From positions 3,498,501 through 3,562,500 of the forward strand of contig NZ_CP050700.1 of the NCBI RefSeq assembly GCF_010646885.2: DNA of 64,000 nucleotides. Direction: 5' to 3'. Made by a program: the position numbers and the translations under genes. The notes under the pieces are model-generated. The model had not been told where the DNA came from, did not search any database, and worked only from the letters and a program-made list of their open reading frames with translations. The first letter of the stretch is position 1. The number at the start of each line of letters is the position of its first letter. Below, piece after piece: positions 27,682-36,213 of the stretch. This DNA comes from Desulfopila sp. IMCC35008. GTDB lineage: Bacteria > Desulfobacterota > Desulfobulbia > Desulfobulbales > Desulfocapsaceae.

Positions 27682-28794
27682 ATGGACGAACTTACACAAT
27701 TTGCCGATGAATTCGGACCGACAAAGATCCTCCACGTGTACGAACCAAAAGCCAACCTGAAAGCAGTACTGGTTGTAGACAACGTTGCGGCCGGACCATC
27801 CATAGGCGGTATCCGCATGGCACCTGATGTATCCGTCGAGGAGTGTTTTCGGCTGGCTCGGGCCATGACCCTGAAAAATGTAGCTGCCGGACTTCCTCAT
27901 GGCGGCGGCAAAGTAGTAGTCTATGGAAACCCCAAAATGGAGAAGGTCAAAAAGGAGGTGATTATCAGGGCTCTCGCCTGCTGCCTGAAAGACATAAAAG
28001 AATACATCCTGGCTCCGGACATGGGTACCAATGAAGAATGCATGGCCTGGATCAAGGATGAAATGGATAGAGTGGTTGGGGTACCGGCAGAACTTGGTGG
28101 CATACCGCTTGATGAGATTGGGGCCACCGGTTGGGGGCTTTTTCATGCTATTGATGTGGCCGCCCCATTCTGCGGCTTTTCTATCGAAGGTTGCAGGGTA
28201 GTGGTCCAGGGATTTGGTGCGGTAGGGGGTCACGTTGCCCGCTTCCTGCACGAAAAAGGTGCCCGGATCATCGCTGTTTCCGATTCAACAGGAGCCATTT
28301 TCCAAGGAGACGGAATCGATATCGATCAACTCCGGCGGATTAAGGAAGACGGTGAAGGGGTTAACACCTCACCTGATGGCGAGGTGATCTCAGCCGACGA
28401 ATTGATTTCTCTGGAATGCGATGTCTGGATACCTGCGGCACGGCCTGATGTTCTCAACGAGGATAATGTTGAACGGCTTAGAACCAAGCTTGTCGCCCAA
28501 GGGGCGAACATTCCCTGCACAGCTGCAGCAGAGCTTTATCTCCACAGAAAGGGTGTTCCCTGCCTGCCAGACTTTATTGTCAATGCCGGTGGTGTTATCT
28601 GTGCGGCCTGTGAGTATCAGGGCACAAGCCAGCTTGGGGCCATGTCGAGAATTGAGGAGACACTCAGAAAAAATACGGCCTACATTCTTGAAAAATCAGA
28701 CAAAGAGGGGCTTCCCCTCCGGGAGGCAGCTGTCGACTTTGCCGGTGATCGCTTGCTCAAGATAATGTCAACGAAACGCTGGTCTCTCTTTTAA
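27682..28794 (+). CDS. Glu/Leu/Phe/Val-type amino-acid dehydrogenase
   Basis: 370 residues, cytoplasmic. The N-terminal catalytic domain has the conserved GGIRMAPDVS and LPHGGGKVVV (substrate-binding lysine) motifs and APDMGTNEECMAW (catalytic Asp). The C-terminal Rossmann domain has GFGAVGGHVA for NAD(P). Members reversibly deaminate an amino acid to a keto acid with release of ammonium; the substrate cannot be fixed from sequence alone, although the length and sequence are closer to the leucine/phenylalanine/valine group than to hexameric glutamate dehydrogenases. AGGTGA lies before the ATG. Confidence 0.85.
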   Translation: MDELTQFADEFGPTKILHVYEPKANLKAVLVVDNVAAGPSIGGIRMAPDVSVEECFRLARAMTLKNVAAGLPHGGGKVVVYGNPKMEKVKKEVIIRALACCLKDIKEYILAPDMGTNEECMAWIKDEMDRVVGVPAELGGIPLDEIGATGWGLFHAIDVAAPFCGFSIEGCRVVVQGFGAVGGHVARFLHEKGARIIAVSDSTGAIFQGDGIDIDQLRRIKEDGEGVNTSPDGEVISADELISLECDVWIPAARPDVLNEDNVERLRTKLVAQGANIPCTAAAELYLHRKGVPCLPDFIVNAGGVICAACEYQGTSQLGAMSRIEETLRKNTAYILEKSDKEGLPLREAAVDFAGDRLLKIMSTKRWSLF

Positions 28795-28866
28795 ACACCC
28801 AGGGATGACCGATATATCCGGACCGGAGAGAAAGAGACCTACCTGGATTTCTCACCGGACCGGAGC

Positions 28867-29337
28867 TTACGGAAGCAGGTGGTCCGGCATGCGAACAGCT
28901 ATCACTCGGGCGGTAGCAGTAACGGTATCACCCGCTGATACAGATGCTGTAAGCACAGTCTTTCGTCCTTTGATCTCTTCAACTCTTGCGCGAATTACAA
29001 GTTTGGGGCCCAAAGGGGTAGGTGCTTTATAATCAACCTGAAGCGAACCTGTAACATAGCGAAACTTGGGCTCAGACCCAATTTTCCTGCCCTCTTCCCG
29101 ATATGCAGCAGCAGCAGCGGTGCCAATACTGTGGCAATCAATCAGTGAGGCAATCAAACCGCCATACACATAGCCGGGAAAGGCAAGGTGGTACTCTTTG
29201 GGTGAAAACTCGGCGACACTTTCCTCACCGTCCCAGAAGCTCCTGATATGCAACCCATGCTCGTTGAGGGGCCCGCAACCATAGCAGTGCTGAAAAATCT
29301 CCGGATAATGATCCTGAAAGGACTTGTTATCTGACAT
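28867..29337 (-). CDS. PaaI-type hotdog thioesterase
   Basis: About 156 residues from ATG 29337, which follows AAGGAGGAG; the frame extends to 29439 without such a signal. The hotdog core (PGYVYGGLIASLIDCHSIGTA) matches acyl-CoA thioesterases that hydrolyse acyl or aryl CoA esters. The N-terminus carries HCYGCGPLNEHGL, similar to the Cys motif of the other thioesterase at 53892-54314. Convergent with the dehydrogenase. Between them is the direct repeat CCGGACCGGAG (28818-28828 and 28855-28865). Confidence 0.82.
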   Translation of the reverse strand: MSDNKSFQDHYPEIFQHCYGCGPLNEHGLHIRSFWDGEESVAEFSPKEYHLAFPGYVYGGLIASLIDCHSIGTAAAAAYREEGRKIGSEPKFRYVTGSLQVDYKAPTPLGPKLVIRARVEEIKGRKTVLTASVSAGDTVTATARVIAVRMPDHLLP

Positions 29338-29508
29338 TACTCCTCCTTGCTGGTGATAGGTTATCATTTCTGACACAATACCTTGAAACAGCAACGGTTT
29401 CGAGAAGAATACGCTCTCTGCTTGACTCCGGACCAACAACAGGGTAACAATTCTTTCTGACCCGGCACGACCGGATAACTTCTTTCTCCAAATTTTCTAA
29501 TTCGGATA

Positions 29509-30846
29509 ATGAGCTGTACAGACGCTCCTGATCATATAAGTAAGCAACCGACCTCTGCTATCCTCACCGCCTGTCCCGGTTGTGATCTCCTCCTCGAAGC
29601 CCGCGGTGTCAGTGAAGGACACCACCTCGTGTGCAGCAGGTGCGGAAGCACTGTGGTCAAGGCTGGTAATAACAGTGTGGACAGGGTGCTGGCATTCTCC
29701 GCTGCCGGTCTTTTCCTCTATTTTCCGGCGATGCTGCTGCCGCTCATGACCCTAACCTCTATCGGCATGTCTGTATCGGGCAATGTATTGCAGACAGCGC
29801 TTGGCTTCTTTCAGGGCGGCTATCACCTGGTTGCAGTTATGGTGACACTTACAGCGGTACTCCTGCCGCTGATCAAATTAACAATTACCTGCCTTACAGC
29901 ACTGCACATAAGACTTAACAAACGCCCATCCTGGCTGAAGAACGTGTTCCGGATGCTTCTGCATCTTGACGAATGGGGAATGACTGAAGTGTACCTGCTC
30001 GGCATTCTCGTTACCTTGATAAAGGTCCACGATATGGCGTCGATCGATTACGGAATCGGTTTCTTCTGTTTCTCCGCCCTGGTCTTGTTAGGTGTCGCAG
30101 CCTCTGCCTCCATAGACAGGGAGCTCTTCTGGAAACAAATAGGCAACCACAACCTGGCATCTGTAGATCTCTCATTCCCCCCTGGAGGATTTGAGGACGA
30201 GGTTACGGCGCGGGATTATGGTCTGATGCGCTGCCACGATTGCGGATATCTGGTGGGGCATACAAAATCTACATCCAAGGAGGTACACTGTCCCCGCTGC
30301 GATGCAACTGTTCACCTGCGTAAGAAACACGGTGTTCAGAGGACCTGGGCTCTGGTCCTCACATCACTCATATTTATCGTCCCGGCCAACACGCTGCCGA
30401 TCATGCAGGTGGATTTCCTCGGTATCCCGGACAGATCCACCATCCTTGATGGAATCATCTACTTTTTCAAAGAAGGATCTTACGGCATTGGCTTAATTAT
30501 CTTCCTGGCGAGCGTTCTTGTACCTCTCTTTAAAATAATTGGACTTGTTATCATCCTGTTGACCATACGTTCCGGCCAGGATCGTTTCCTGAAACAAAAG
30601 GCGGGAATGTTCCGCTTTATAGAATTTATCGGTCGCTGGTCCATGCTCGATATTTTTGTTATCGCCCTACTCACCGTGCTTGTTGACTTCGGCTTTTTCA
30701 CCTCTGTCCACACGGCGCCCGGTGCCTCATTCTTCTGCATGGTGGTTGTTTGCACCATGATGGCTGCGATCGTCTTCGATCCGCGGACCATGTGGGACCG
30801 ATGCCGTACTGAAACCACCACCTCAGGTACATACCATAATGAGTGA
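29509..30846 (+). CDS. letA: LetA/PqiA-type membrane protein
   Basis: 445 residues, inner membrane, with about eight spans in two repeated PqiA units. Each unit is preceded by a zinc-ribbon-like motif: CPGCDLLLEA...CSRCGS near the N-terminus and CHDCGYLVGH...CPRCDA near residue 245. PqiA/LetA partners an MCE protein in moving lipids between inner and outer membranes. It overlaps the MCE gene downstream by eight bases. I choose letA over pqiA because the partner has seven MCE domains. Confidence 0.85.
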   Translation: MSCTDAPDHISKQPTSAILTACPGCDLLLEARGVSEGHHLVCSRCGSTVVKAGNNSVDRVLAFSAAGLFLYFPAMLLPLMTLTSIGMSVSGNVLQTALGFFQGGYHLVAVMVTLTAVLLPLIKLTITCLTALHIRLNKRPSWLKNVFRMLLHLDEWGMTEVYLLGILVTLIKVHDMASIDYGIGFFCFSALVLLGVAASASIDRELFWKQIGNHNLASVDLSFPPGGFEDEVTARDYGLMRCHDCGYLVGHTKSTSKEVHCPRCDATVHLRKKHGVQRTWALVLTSLIFIVPANTLPIMQVDFLGIPDRSTILDGIIYFFKEGSYGIGLIIFLASVLVPLFKIIGLVIILLTIRSGQDRFLKQKAGMFRFIEFIGRWSMLDIFVIALLTVLVDFGFFTSVHTAPGASFFCMVVVCTMMAAIVFDPRTMWDRCRTETTTSGTYHNE

Positions 30847-33550
30847 ACAGATTATCAATCAAAAGAACAGAGGAATCTCACCCATCTGGACCCTCCCCCT
30901 CGTGGCCATTCTTATCTGCGGCTGGCTGCTTTTTAAAAGTTACCAGGAAGCAGGTATCGAAATAGTAGTATTTTTTGAAGATGCCAGCGGCATCGTACCG
31001 GAAAAGACCCAGGTAATGCACATGGGCATACCACTTGGAATTGTGAAAAAGATCACGCCGGATCTTGACAAACACAAAGTGCAGGCGACCATCAGGATGG
31101 ATCGGTTAACCGAGGAGTACCTGGTGGAAGACACTAAGTTCTGGCTGGTAAAACCAGAAATATCCGCAGACCGTATCACCGGCCTCGATACAATTCTTTC
31201 CGGCAGTTATATTGGTATCCAGCAGGGGAAGTCGGAGCAGCAAACCAGAATGTACACGGCCCTGCCCACCGCTCCTCCTGTCCCGGCAAACACCCCCGGC
31301 TTACACATTCAACTGCGCTCAACCGGTCTGCGCTCTATCCAGGAAGGCTCATCACTCTATTTCAAGAACATCAAGATAGGCTCAGTGCAGTCCTACAAAC
31401 TTCAGGAAGACGAATCGATCCTGATAGATTGTTTTATTGTACCGGACTATAGCCATCTCATTCACCGGGACAGCAGGTTTTATGATGCCAGCGGCATCTC
31501 GTTTTCGGGCAAACTGACCAACCTCAAAGTCCGGATGGAATCCCTTTCCTCGCTCTTTGTAGGAGGCATTGTTGTTTCCACACCAGATACCACTATCGAT
31601 TCGACGCCTGCCCAAAACGGGGATGTGTTTCCTTTGTATGAAGATTACCAGGCCTCTCAATATGGTATATCCATGACCTTGAAGCTTGCCTCAGGCACAG
31701 GCATCACCGAAGGAGTAACCAAGGTGATGTATCGAGGTCTCGAGGCTGGTTTTGTCAACCTCATTACCATCAATGATGATCCGGAACGCACGGTAACAGC
31801 TCACATACTGCTAGACCCCAGGGCCAACCTCATCCTGAAGGAAAACACCAAATTCTGGATGGTCTCTCCGGTGTTGTCATTGAGCGGTGTGAGAAACCTC
31901 TCCACGATGGTCACCGGCTCCTATATCACGTTCCAACCTGGCGAGGGTGATTTCTGCGATCATTTCGAGATCCTGCCTTCCCCTCCAATCGCCACTCCTT
32001 TAAGGCCCGGCAAGAAATTCAGGCTTACCGCCCCCGAGTTGACATCAGCCGCAACAGGTGCCCCTGTTTATTACAAGAAAATAAAGATTGGTGAAGTCAT
32101 AGGTGCCGAGCTCTCTACCGACCGGTTATCGGTGGAACAAACTATTTTCATCTACGCCCCCTATACAGATATCATCAGGGAGAACACTGTATTCCTTGAA
32201 ACGGGAGGCTTTTCCATGGATGCCTCCGTATCCGGTATATCCCTGTCTGTCGACCCACTCCTCAGTATCCTCAAGGGTGGGATCAGGGTTCTGACCAACA
32301 TGCAGGATAACCAGGAACCTCAAGCCATGGAAAACAGCCTGTTCCCTATTTATCCGAACATTGAAAGCGCCCTGTCGAACCACCCATTCCTGGAACAGGA
32401 AGCCGGACTGATCATCCGGCTTACAGCTGAGGATCTGGATTCATACCGCATAGGGACGCCGTTGCTCTATAAAAAGATACGCGTTGGTGAAATTACGGCC
32501 TTCAAACTTGCCAAGGACGGCAAAAACGTACATCTCTCGTGTCGTATAGACGAGCAATACTCCCACCTGATTACTTCCGCCACACGCTTTTACAGCTCCA
32601 GCGGGATACGGCTTATTGCAGGTTCAAGCGGGGTATCGGTGGAAACCGAGAGTCTGGAATCAATCCTGACCGGTGGAATCAACTTTTTCACACCCAAAGG
32701 CGGAAAATCAGTAAAAAGCAACATGGTGTTCAATATTTATCCCTCGCTCGCCTCCGCCAAGGCGCAGGACGGTCATCGGGTTATCGTCACCTTCACCAGT
32801 GGTGAAACCCTTGCTGTCGGAGCACCTGTACGATATAACGGTATCGACATCGGAGAAGTTACCGACCTTGATTTTACCAAGGATATGAAAGGAGTTGAGG
32901 TGAAGCTTAATATCGAGAAAAAGTACGATACCCTGTTTATGGAAAACACCCAGATCTGGCTGGCAAAACCGAAAATAAACCTCACCGGTGTCAAGAACCT
33001 TGAGACGGTGCTGTTCGGTGCATTCATTGCTATCCAACCCGGCAAAGGCAAGCCTCTCACCACCTTTACAGGCCGTGAACAACCACCGGAAAAACTACTC
33101 CCGAACCTTCCCGGCCTCAACCTGCTACTTGAGGCAAAAGAGCTCAATTCTATTCAGGTGGGCTCTCCCATCTACTATCGGCGGGTGCAGGTTGGCGAGG
33201 TCACCGGCTATGACCTGTCCTTTGATTTCAAGGTGGTACTTATCTACATCAACATCAAGGAACGGTATGCACCGATTGTCCACCAAAATACCCGTTTCTG
33301 GAATGCCTCAGGAGTACGTGTCGAAGGTGGTTTGTTTTCTGGCCTCTCCGTTGCCACTCAATCGCTGGATTCGGTTATGGCAGGCGGTATCGCATTTGCC
33401 ACACCGGAAAAAGAGGCAATGGGCTCCCCGGTAAGTTCCGGTTACCAGTTTCATCTTCACCCCAAACCGGAAAAGGAATGGCTCGACTGGAGCCCCGACA
33501 TTTTCACCATTACTGAAGAAGAAGGTCGCCTTCCGAAATGGGGGCAGTAA
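30839..33550 (+). CDS. letB: LetB-type protein with seven MCE domains
   Basis: 903 residues. One N-terminal membrane span (about 17-35) anchors a long periplasmic part in which seven MCE (MlaD-like) domains can be counted. They start near residues 40, 155, 280, 395, 520, 640 and 760, each with a pattern like Y-K-x-I-x-I-G-x-V. Seven repeats and the length match LetB (YebT), which stacks into a lipid-conducting tunnel across the periplasm; PqiB has only three. Translationally coupled to letA. Confidence 0.88.
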   Translation: MSEQIINQKNRGISPIWTLPLVAILICGWLLFKSYQEAGIEIVVFFEDASGIVPEKTQVMHMGIPLGIVKKITPDLDKHKVQATIRMDRLTEEYLVEDTKFWLVKPEISADRITGLDTILSGSYIGIQQGKSEQQTRMYTALPTAPPVPANTPGLHIQLRSTGLRSIQEGSSLYFKNIKIGSVQSYKLQEDESILIDCFIVPDYSHLIHRDSRFYDASGISFSGKLTNLKVRMESLSSLFVGGIVVSTPDTTIDSTPAQNGDVFPLYEDYQASQYGISMTLKLASGTGITEGVTKVMYRGLEAGFVNLITINDDPERTVTAHILLDPRANLILKENTKFWMVSPVLSLSGVRNLSTMVTGSYITFQPGEGDFCDHFEILPSPPIATPLRPGKKFRLTAPELTSAATGAPVYYKKIKIGEVIGAELSTDRLSVEQTIFIYAPYTDIIRENTVFLETGGFSMDASVSGISLSVDPLLSILKGGIRVLTNMQDNQEPQAMENSLFPIYPNIESALSNHPFLEQEAGLIIRLTAEDLDSYRIGTPLLYKKIRVGEITAFKLAKDGKNVHLSCRIDEQYSHLITSATRFYSSSGIRLIAGSSGVSVETESLESILTGGINFFTPKGGKSVKSNMVFNIYPSLASAKAQDGHRVIVTFTSGETLAVGAPVRYNGIDIGEVTDLDFTKDMKGVEVKLNIEKKYDTLFMENTQIWLAKPKINLTGVKNLETVLFGAFIAIQPGKGKPLTTFTGREQPPEKLLPNLPGLNLLLEAKELNSIQVGSPIYYRRVQVGEVTGYDLSFDFKVVLIYINIKERYAPIVHQNTRFWNASGVRVEGGLFSGLSVATQSLDSVMAGGIAFATPEKEAMGSPVSSGYQFHLHPKPEKEWLDWSPDIFTITEEEGRLPKWGQ

Positions 33551-33651
33551 GCAGGAGAGTTCAACTATTCCAAATCATTTCCCATATGATAACGAAAACT
33601 GACCAATCATGACAACCTGACCATATTATATGACACGGTTTTCTTTTAGGA

Positions 33652-33679
33652 TTGACAGAGTAACAGTGATATGTAAATC
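33652..33679 (+). promoter_or_regulatory. Possible promoter for the beta-barrel gene
   Basis: TTGACA at 33652-33657 is a perfect -35. The best -10 at 16-base spacing is TAAATC (33674-33679), which is weak. It lies about 110 bases before the beta-barrel gene at 33791. Confidence 0.35.
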
Positions 33680-33790
33680 TGAAATCTATCATTCCCAGAT
33701 GCCAATACGGATATTGTTTTTTATCACCGGGCCCATCGGTGAATTATGGTATTCTTTTACCCATTTCACACTTTACAGGAGAGAAAACAA

Positions 33791-34765
33791 ATGAAGACCC
33801 GATATCTTGTACATACGATATTGGCAATGATGCTCATGTTGTTCATGGCTCACTCAGCCCAGGCGATTACTACCATGGGTAATCATCCGTTCTACCAGCC
33901 ACCACTGACATCAATCGGTGATCTGTACACCATGGTCGCCGAAAAAAAGTGGGAAATCAAGGTGGGTTTCAAAGCTGCCGGAATCGGACCTGTTTATGAC
34001 TCTTTCATGAGCCAGGTCGGCAAGGCTGAAATCACCAAGGTTGAGTACGAAAAAGGCACAACCCTGAAGTGGATGTTCTATCGCCGTAACGGCGAGGGCC
34101 CATTGTTGATAGACAACCATGTTGTATGGGAATCTGACAACCGGATCCCGGCGTATGAGTTTGACATTGACCATGACGGGCAAAGGTACACTTTCTCCGT
34201 CCCGCTCATTTGCGGTAATATTGCCCTCAAGTCTATTGCACCGATTACAGTACCGGTTGCTCCTGTTGCACCGCCGGCCCCTTCTGAAACCGTTGCCGAA
34301 CAACCTGCACCTGTGGTCGCTCCTGCAACAACTCCGAAGCTGATGCCGTTTGTTGCCGATCTCGGTTTGCTCTACCAAGTTGATCCTGCCACCTACCTCG
34401 TTGCCAGAATCGGATACGAGCATTACCTCACTGATAACGTTTCTGTCCTCGGAATGGTCGGTGTGGCACCCAAACTTGAAGGTACCGATGGCGCAAGCGC
34501 TTTTATCATTGACGTATTTGCCAATTATAACTGGTCTCGCTGGTATGCCGGCATCGGTCTTGGTGGCTGGATTTCAGACGGGGACGACGATATCGACGCT
34601 GAAGACAGCGATCTGGATGTAATCTTCAACGTCGGCTCCCAGATTTATGAAAAACCAGACGCATACAAACTCTCTATTTATGCGGAAGTTCGTTCAGCTG
34701 TAGATGAATTGGACGAATTTGACCTGTACGGTCAGGTTGGAGCCGGACTGCGGGTTCACTTCTAG
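33791..34765 (+). CDS. Outer-membrane beta-barrel protein
   Basis: 324 residues from ATG 33791 (CAGGAGAG upstream). A signal peptide ends near SAQA (about residue 25). A periplasmic domain of about 140 residues is followed by a Pro/Ala/Val-rich linker (about residues 150-180) and a barrel-like C-terminal part with an acidic turn (SDGDDDIDAEDSD). The chain ends in GLRVHF, with the terminal Phe of outer-membrane barrels. It resembles small OmpA/OmpW-size porins, but I do not recognise the family. A strong terminator follows. Confidence 0.7.
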   Translation: MKTRYLVHTILAMMLMLFMAHSAQAITTMGNHPFYQPPLTSIGDLYTMVAEKKWEIKVGFKAAGIGPVYDSFMSQVGKAEITKVEYEKGTTLKWMFYRRNGEGPLLIDNHVVWESDNRIPAYEFDIDHDGQRYTFSVPLICGNIALKSIAPITVPVAPVAPPAPSETVAEQPAPVVAPATTPKLMPFVADLGLLYQVDPATYLVARIGYEHYLTDNVSVLGMVGVAPKLEGTDGASAFIIDVFANYNWSRWYAGIGLGGWISDGDDDIDAEDSDLDVIFNVGSQIYEKPDAYKLSIYAEVRSAVDELDEFDLYGQVGAGLRVHF

Positions 34766-34794
34766 AAGACATATCCCACGTACGGAGTATAAAT

Positions 34795-34834
34795 AAAGGC
34801 CCTGCCCGATTCAATGATCGGGCAGGGCCTTTTT
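34795..34834. terminator. Strong intrinsic terminator
   Basis: Perfect 13-base arms GGCCCTGCCCGAT and ATCGGGCAGGGCC around a 6-base loop, followed by TTTTT on the plus strand and preceded by AAATAAA. It ends the beta-barrel gene and could serve the convergent lipoprotein gene as well. Confidence 0.9.
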
Positions 34835-34882
34835 ACATTCGGTACTTCTTTTTTAGAGTCCGGTACTGTTTCTACTCTCTCA

Positions 34883-35335
34883 TCAGTTCTGCAGTACCCA
34901 CTGACCCTGATCGTTACGGCAGGCGGTCGAATAGGTTGTTTCCGGCCTGCCATCAATGGTAGCCATAATCTCTGCCTGTCTGCAAACACGATTGGACCCA
35001 CCGGTATAAGCCGGTTGTGGCACCACCTGATACGAATTACCTGAGTCGGGATTGACCCAGGAGACAGGTTGTCCCGAAGGACCTCTCTCATATGCATAAT
35101 TCAACTGACGCTTATCGAACTTGTCCATCTCGTTGCCAACAATATAACCAAGCATGGTACCAACGGCCGCGCCTATCAAGGTCGCCTCTGTATTCCGGCC
35201 GATAGCCTGACCTAATACTGCCCCACCTGCGGCCCCACCGATCGCTCCCTGTGAACCTTTTGTCAGTGTTGAATCAGCACACGATGTCGTCACAAGCAAT
35301 ATCATGCCTGCAATACCCATATTTATTAACTTCAT
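34883..35335 (-). CDS. Glycine-zipper lipoprotein (17 kDa surface antigen-like)
   Basis: 150 residues. A signal peptide ends in a lipobox-like TTSC (lipidated Cys at about residue 19). A glycine-zipper stretch (GAIGGAAGGAVLGQAIG and GAAVGTMLGYIVG, about residues 30-68) can form a membrane-associated helical hairpin. The C-terminus contains two Cys (VCRQAE and STACRN) and the pattern seen in 17 kDa surface antigens. Probably outer-membrane anchored. The convergent terminator at 34795 lies beyond its stop. Confidence 0.8.
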   Translation of the reverse strand: MKLINMGIAGMILLVTTSCADSTLTKGSQGAIGGAAGGAVLGQAIGRNTEATLIGAAVGTMLGYIVGNEMDKFDKRQLNYAYERGPSGQPVSWVNPDSGNSYQVVPQPAYTGGSNRVCRQAEIMATIDGRPETTYSTACRNDQGQWVLQN

Positions 35336-35595
35336 AACAGCCTCCTGTTGTATTCGTTTTGCCCGACAGAATAGAGGTGAGGCACCTGGTATATCACCTC
35401 CTTTCCCACTTTTCTAATCGGGTTCTGCATATTTTCACCGATATAGTGCCTCGTTCCCTGAAAAATTACAAATAATTCTAACCGAATGGGGGGCCGACCC
35501 TCACATTATTTCACCTCCCACCACGGTATAACCCAATCTTCCTTTCTTAATAATATCCTAACAAGGCTGTTCTTGACAAAAAGATACTAACAATA

Positions 35596-35625
35596 TTGAC
35601 ATCCTTCTATAACAGAAGCTAAAAT
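35596..35625 (+). promoter_or_regulatory. Promoter of the FHA gene
   Basis: TTGACA (35596-35601), 18-base spacer, TAAAAT (35620-35625). Transcription from here would start near 35632, which makes an ATG downstream (35644 or 35674) the likely start of the FHA protein. The remainder of the 35336-35595 gap shows nothing recognisable. Confidence 0.6.
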
Positions 35626-35673
35626 GCTTTCTCGTTGTCAACAATGTTTTATATCACGGGGAACGAAACAACT

Positions 35674-36180
35674 ATGCCGGTAATCACACTCAAATTTAAA
35701 GATAAAACAATACTTGACCATCCACTCGCCATCGGTCAGAATTGCAGCATTGGTCGAAAGACTACAAATGATATTGTCATCGACAACATGGCCGTTTCAG
35801 GAAGTCACGCCCGGATAGAGGCCGTCGCATCAACCTTCGTTATCCGGGATCTTGATTCTACCAACGGCACATTTGTCAACAAGAAGAAGGTCTCCATGCA
35901 CAACCTGCGGCACCGGGATCTTATCCTTATCGGTAAGCACACACTCCTTTTCGATCTGTCCGACACTATCCCCAAAAGCGACCTGGATGATGGGTTTGAG
36001 GGCGACGACAAGACCCGTATCCTCGACACCAGTGAATACAGGGAATTAATCAAATCAGAATCGGGAAAGATTGAAAGCCCTCAACCACAAGTGAAACCGC
36101 AACCTCCTCCAGTTGCAACACCGGTAGAAGAAGATAGGCGCTCATGGTTTAAGCAACTTGTTCATCGTTTTTGGGGATAA
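35674..36180 (+). CDS. FHA-domain protein
   Basis: About 168 residues from ATG 35674; in-frame TTG 35635 and ATG 35644 are alternatives. The FHA fold occupies residues about 1-95 with the phosphothreonine-binding residues: SIGRKTTN, SGSHARIEA and DSTNGTFVNKKKV. A Pro-rich tail follows, ending in a short Trp/Phe-containing segment (RRSWFKQLVHRFWG). FHA domains bind phosphothreonine. It faces a Ser/Thr kinase gene and is near a PP2C phosphatase, so it is probably a reader of the kinase's marks. Confidence 0.85.
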   Translation: MPVITLKFKDKTILDHPLAIGQNCSIGRKTTNDIVIDNMAVSGSHARIEAVASTFVIRDLDSTNGTFVNKKKVSMHNLRHRDLILIGKHTLLFDLSDTIPKSDLDDGFEGDDKTRILDTSEYRELIKSESGKIESPQPQVKPQPPPVATPVEEDRRSWFKQLVHRFWG

Positions 36181-36213
36181 CAATACGCAACGGGGCGGGG
36201 TACCATATCATTT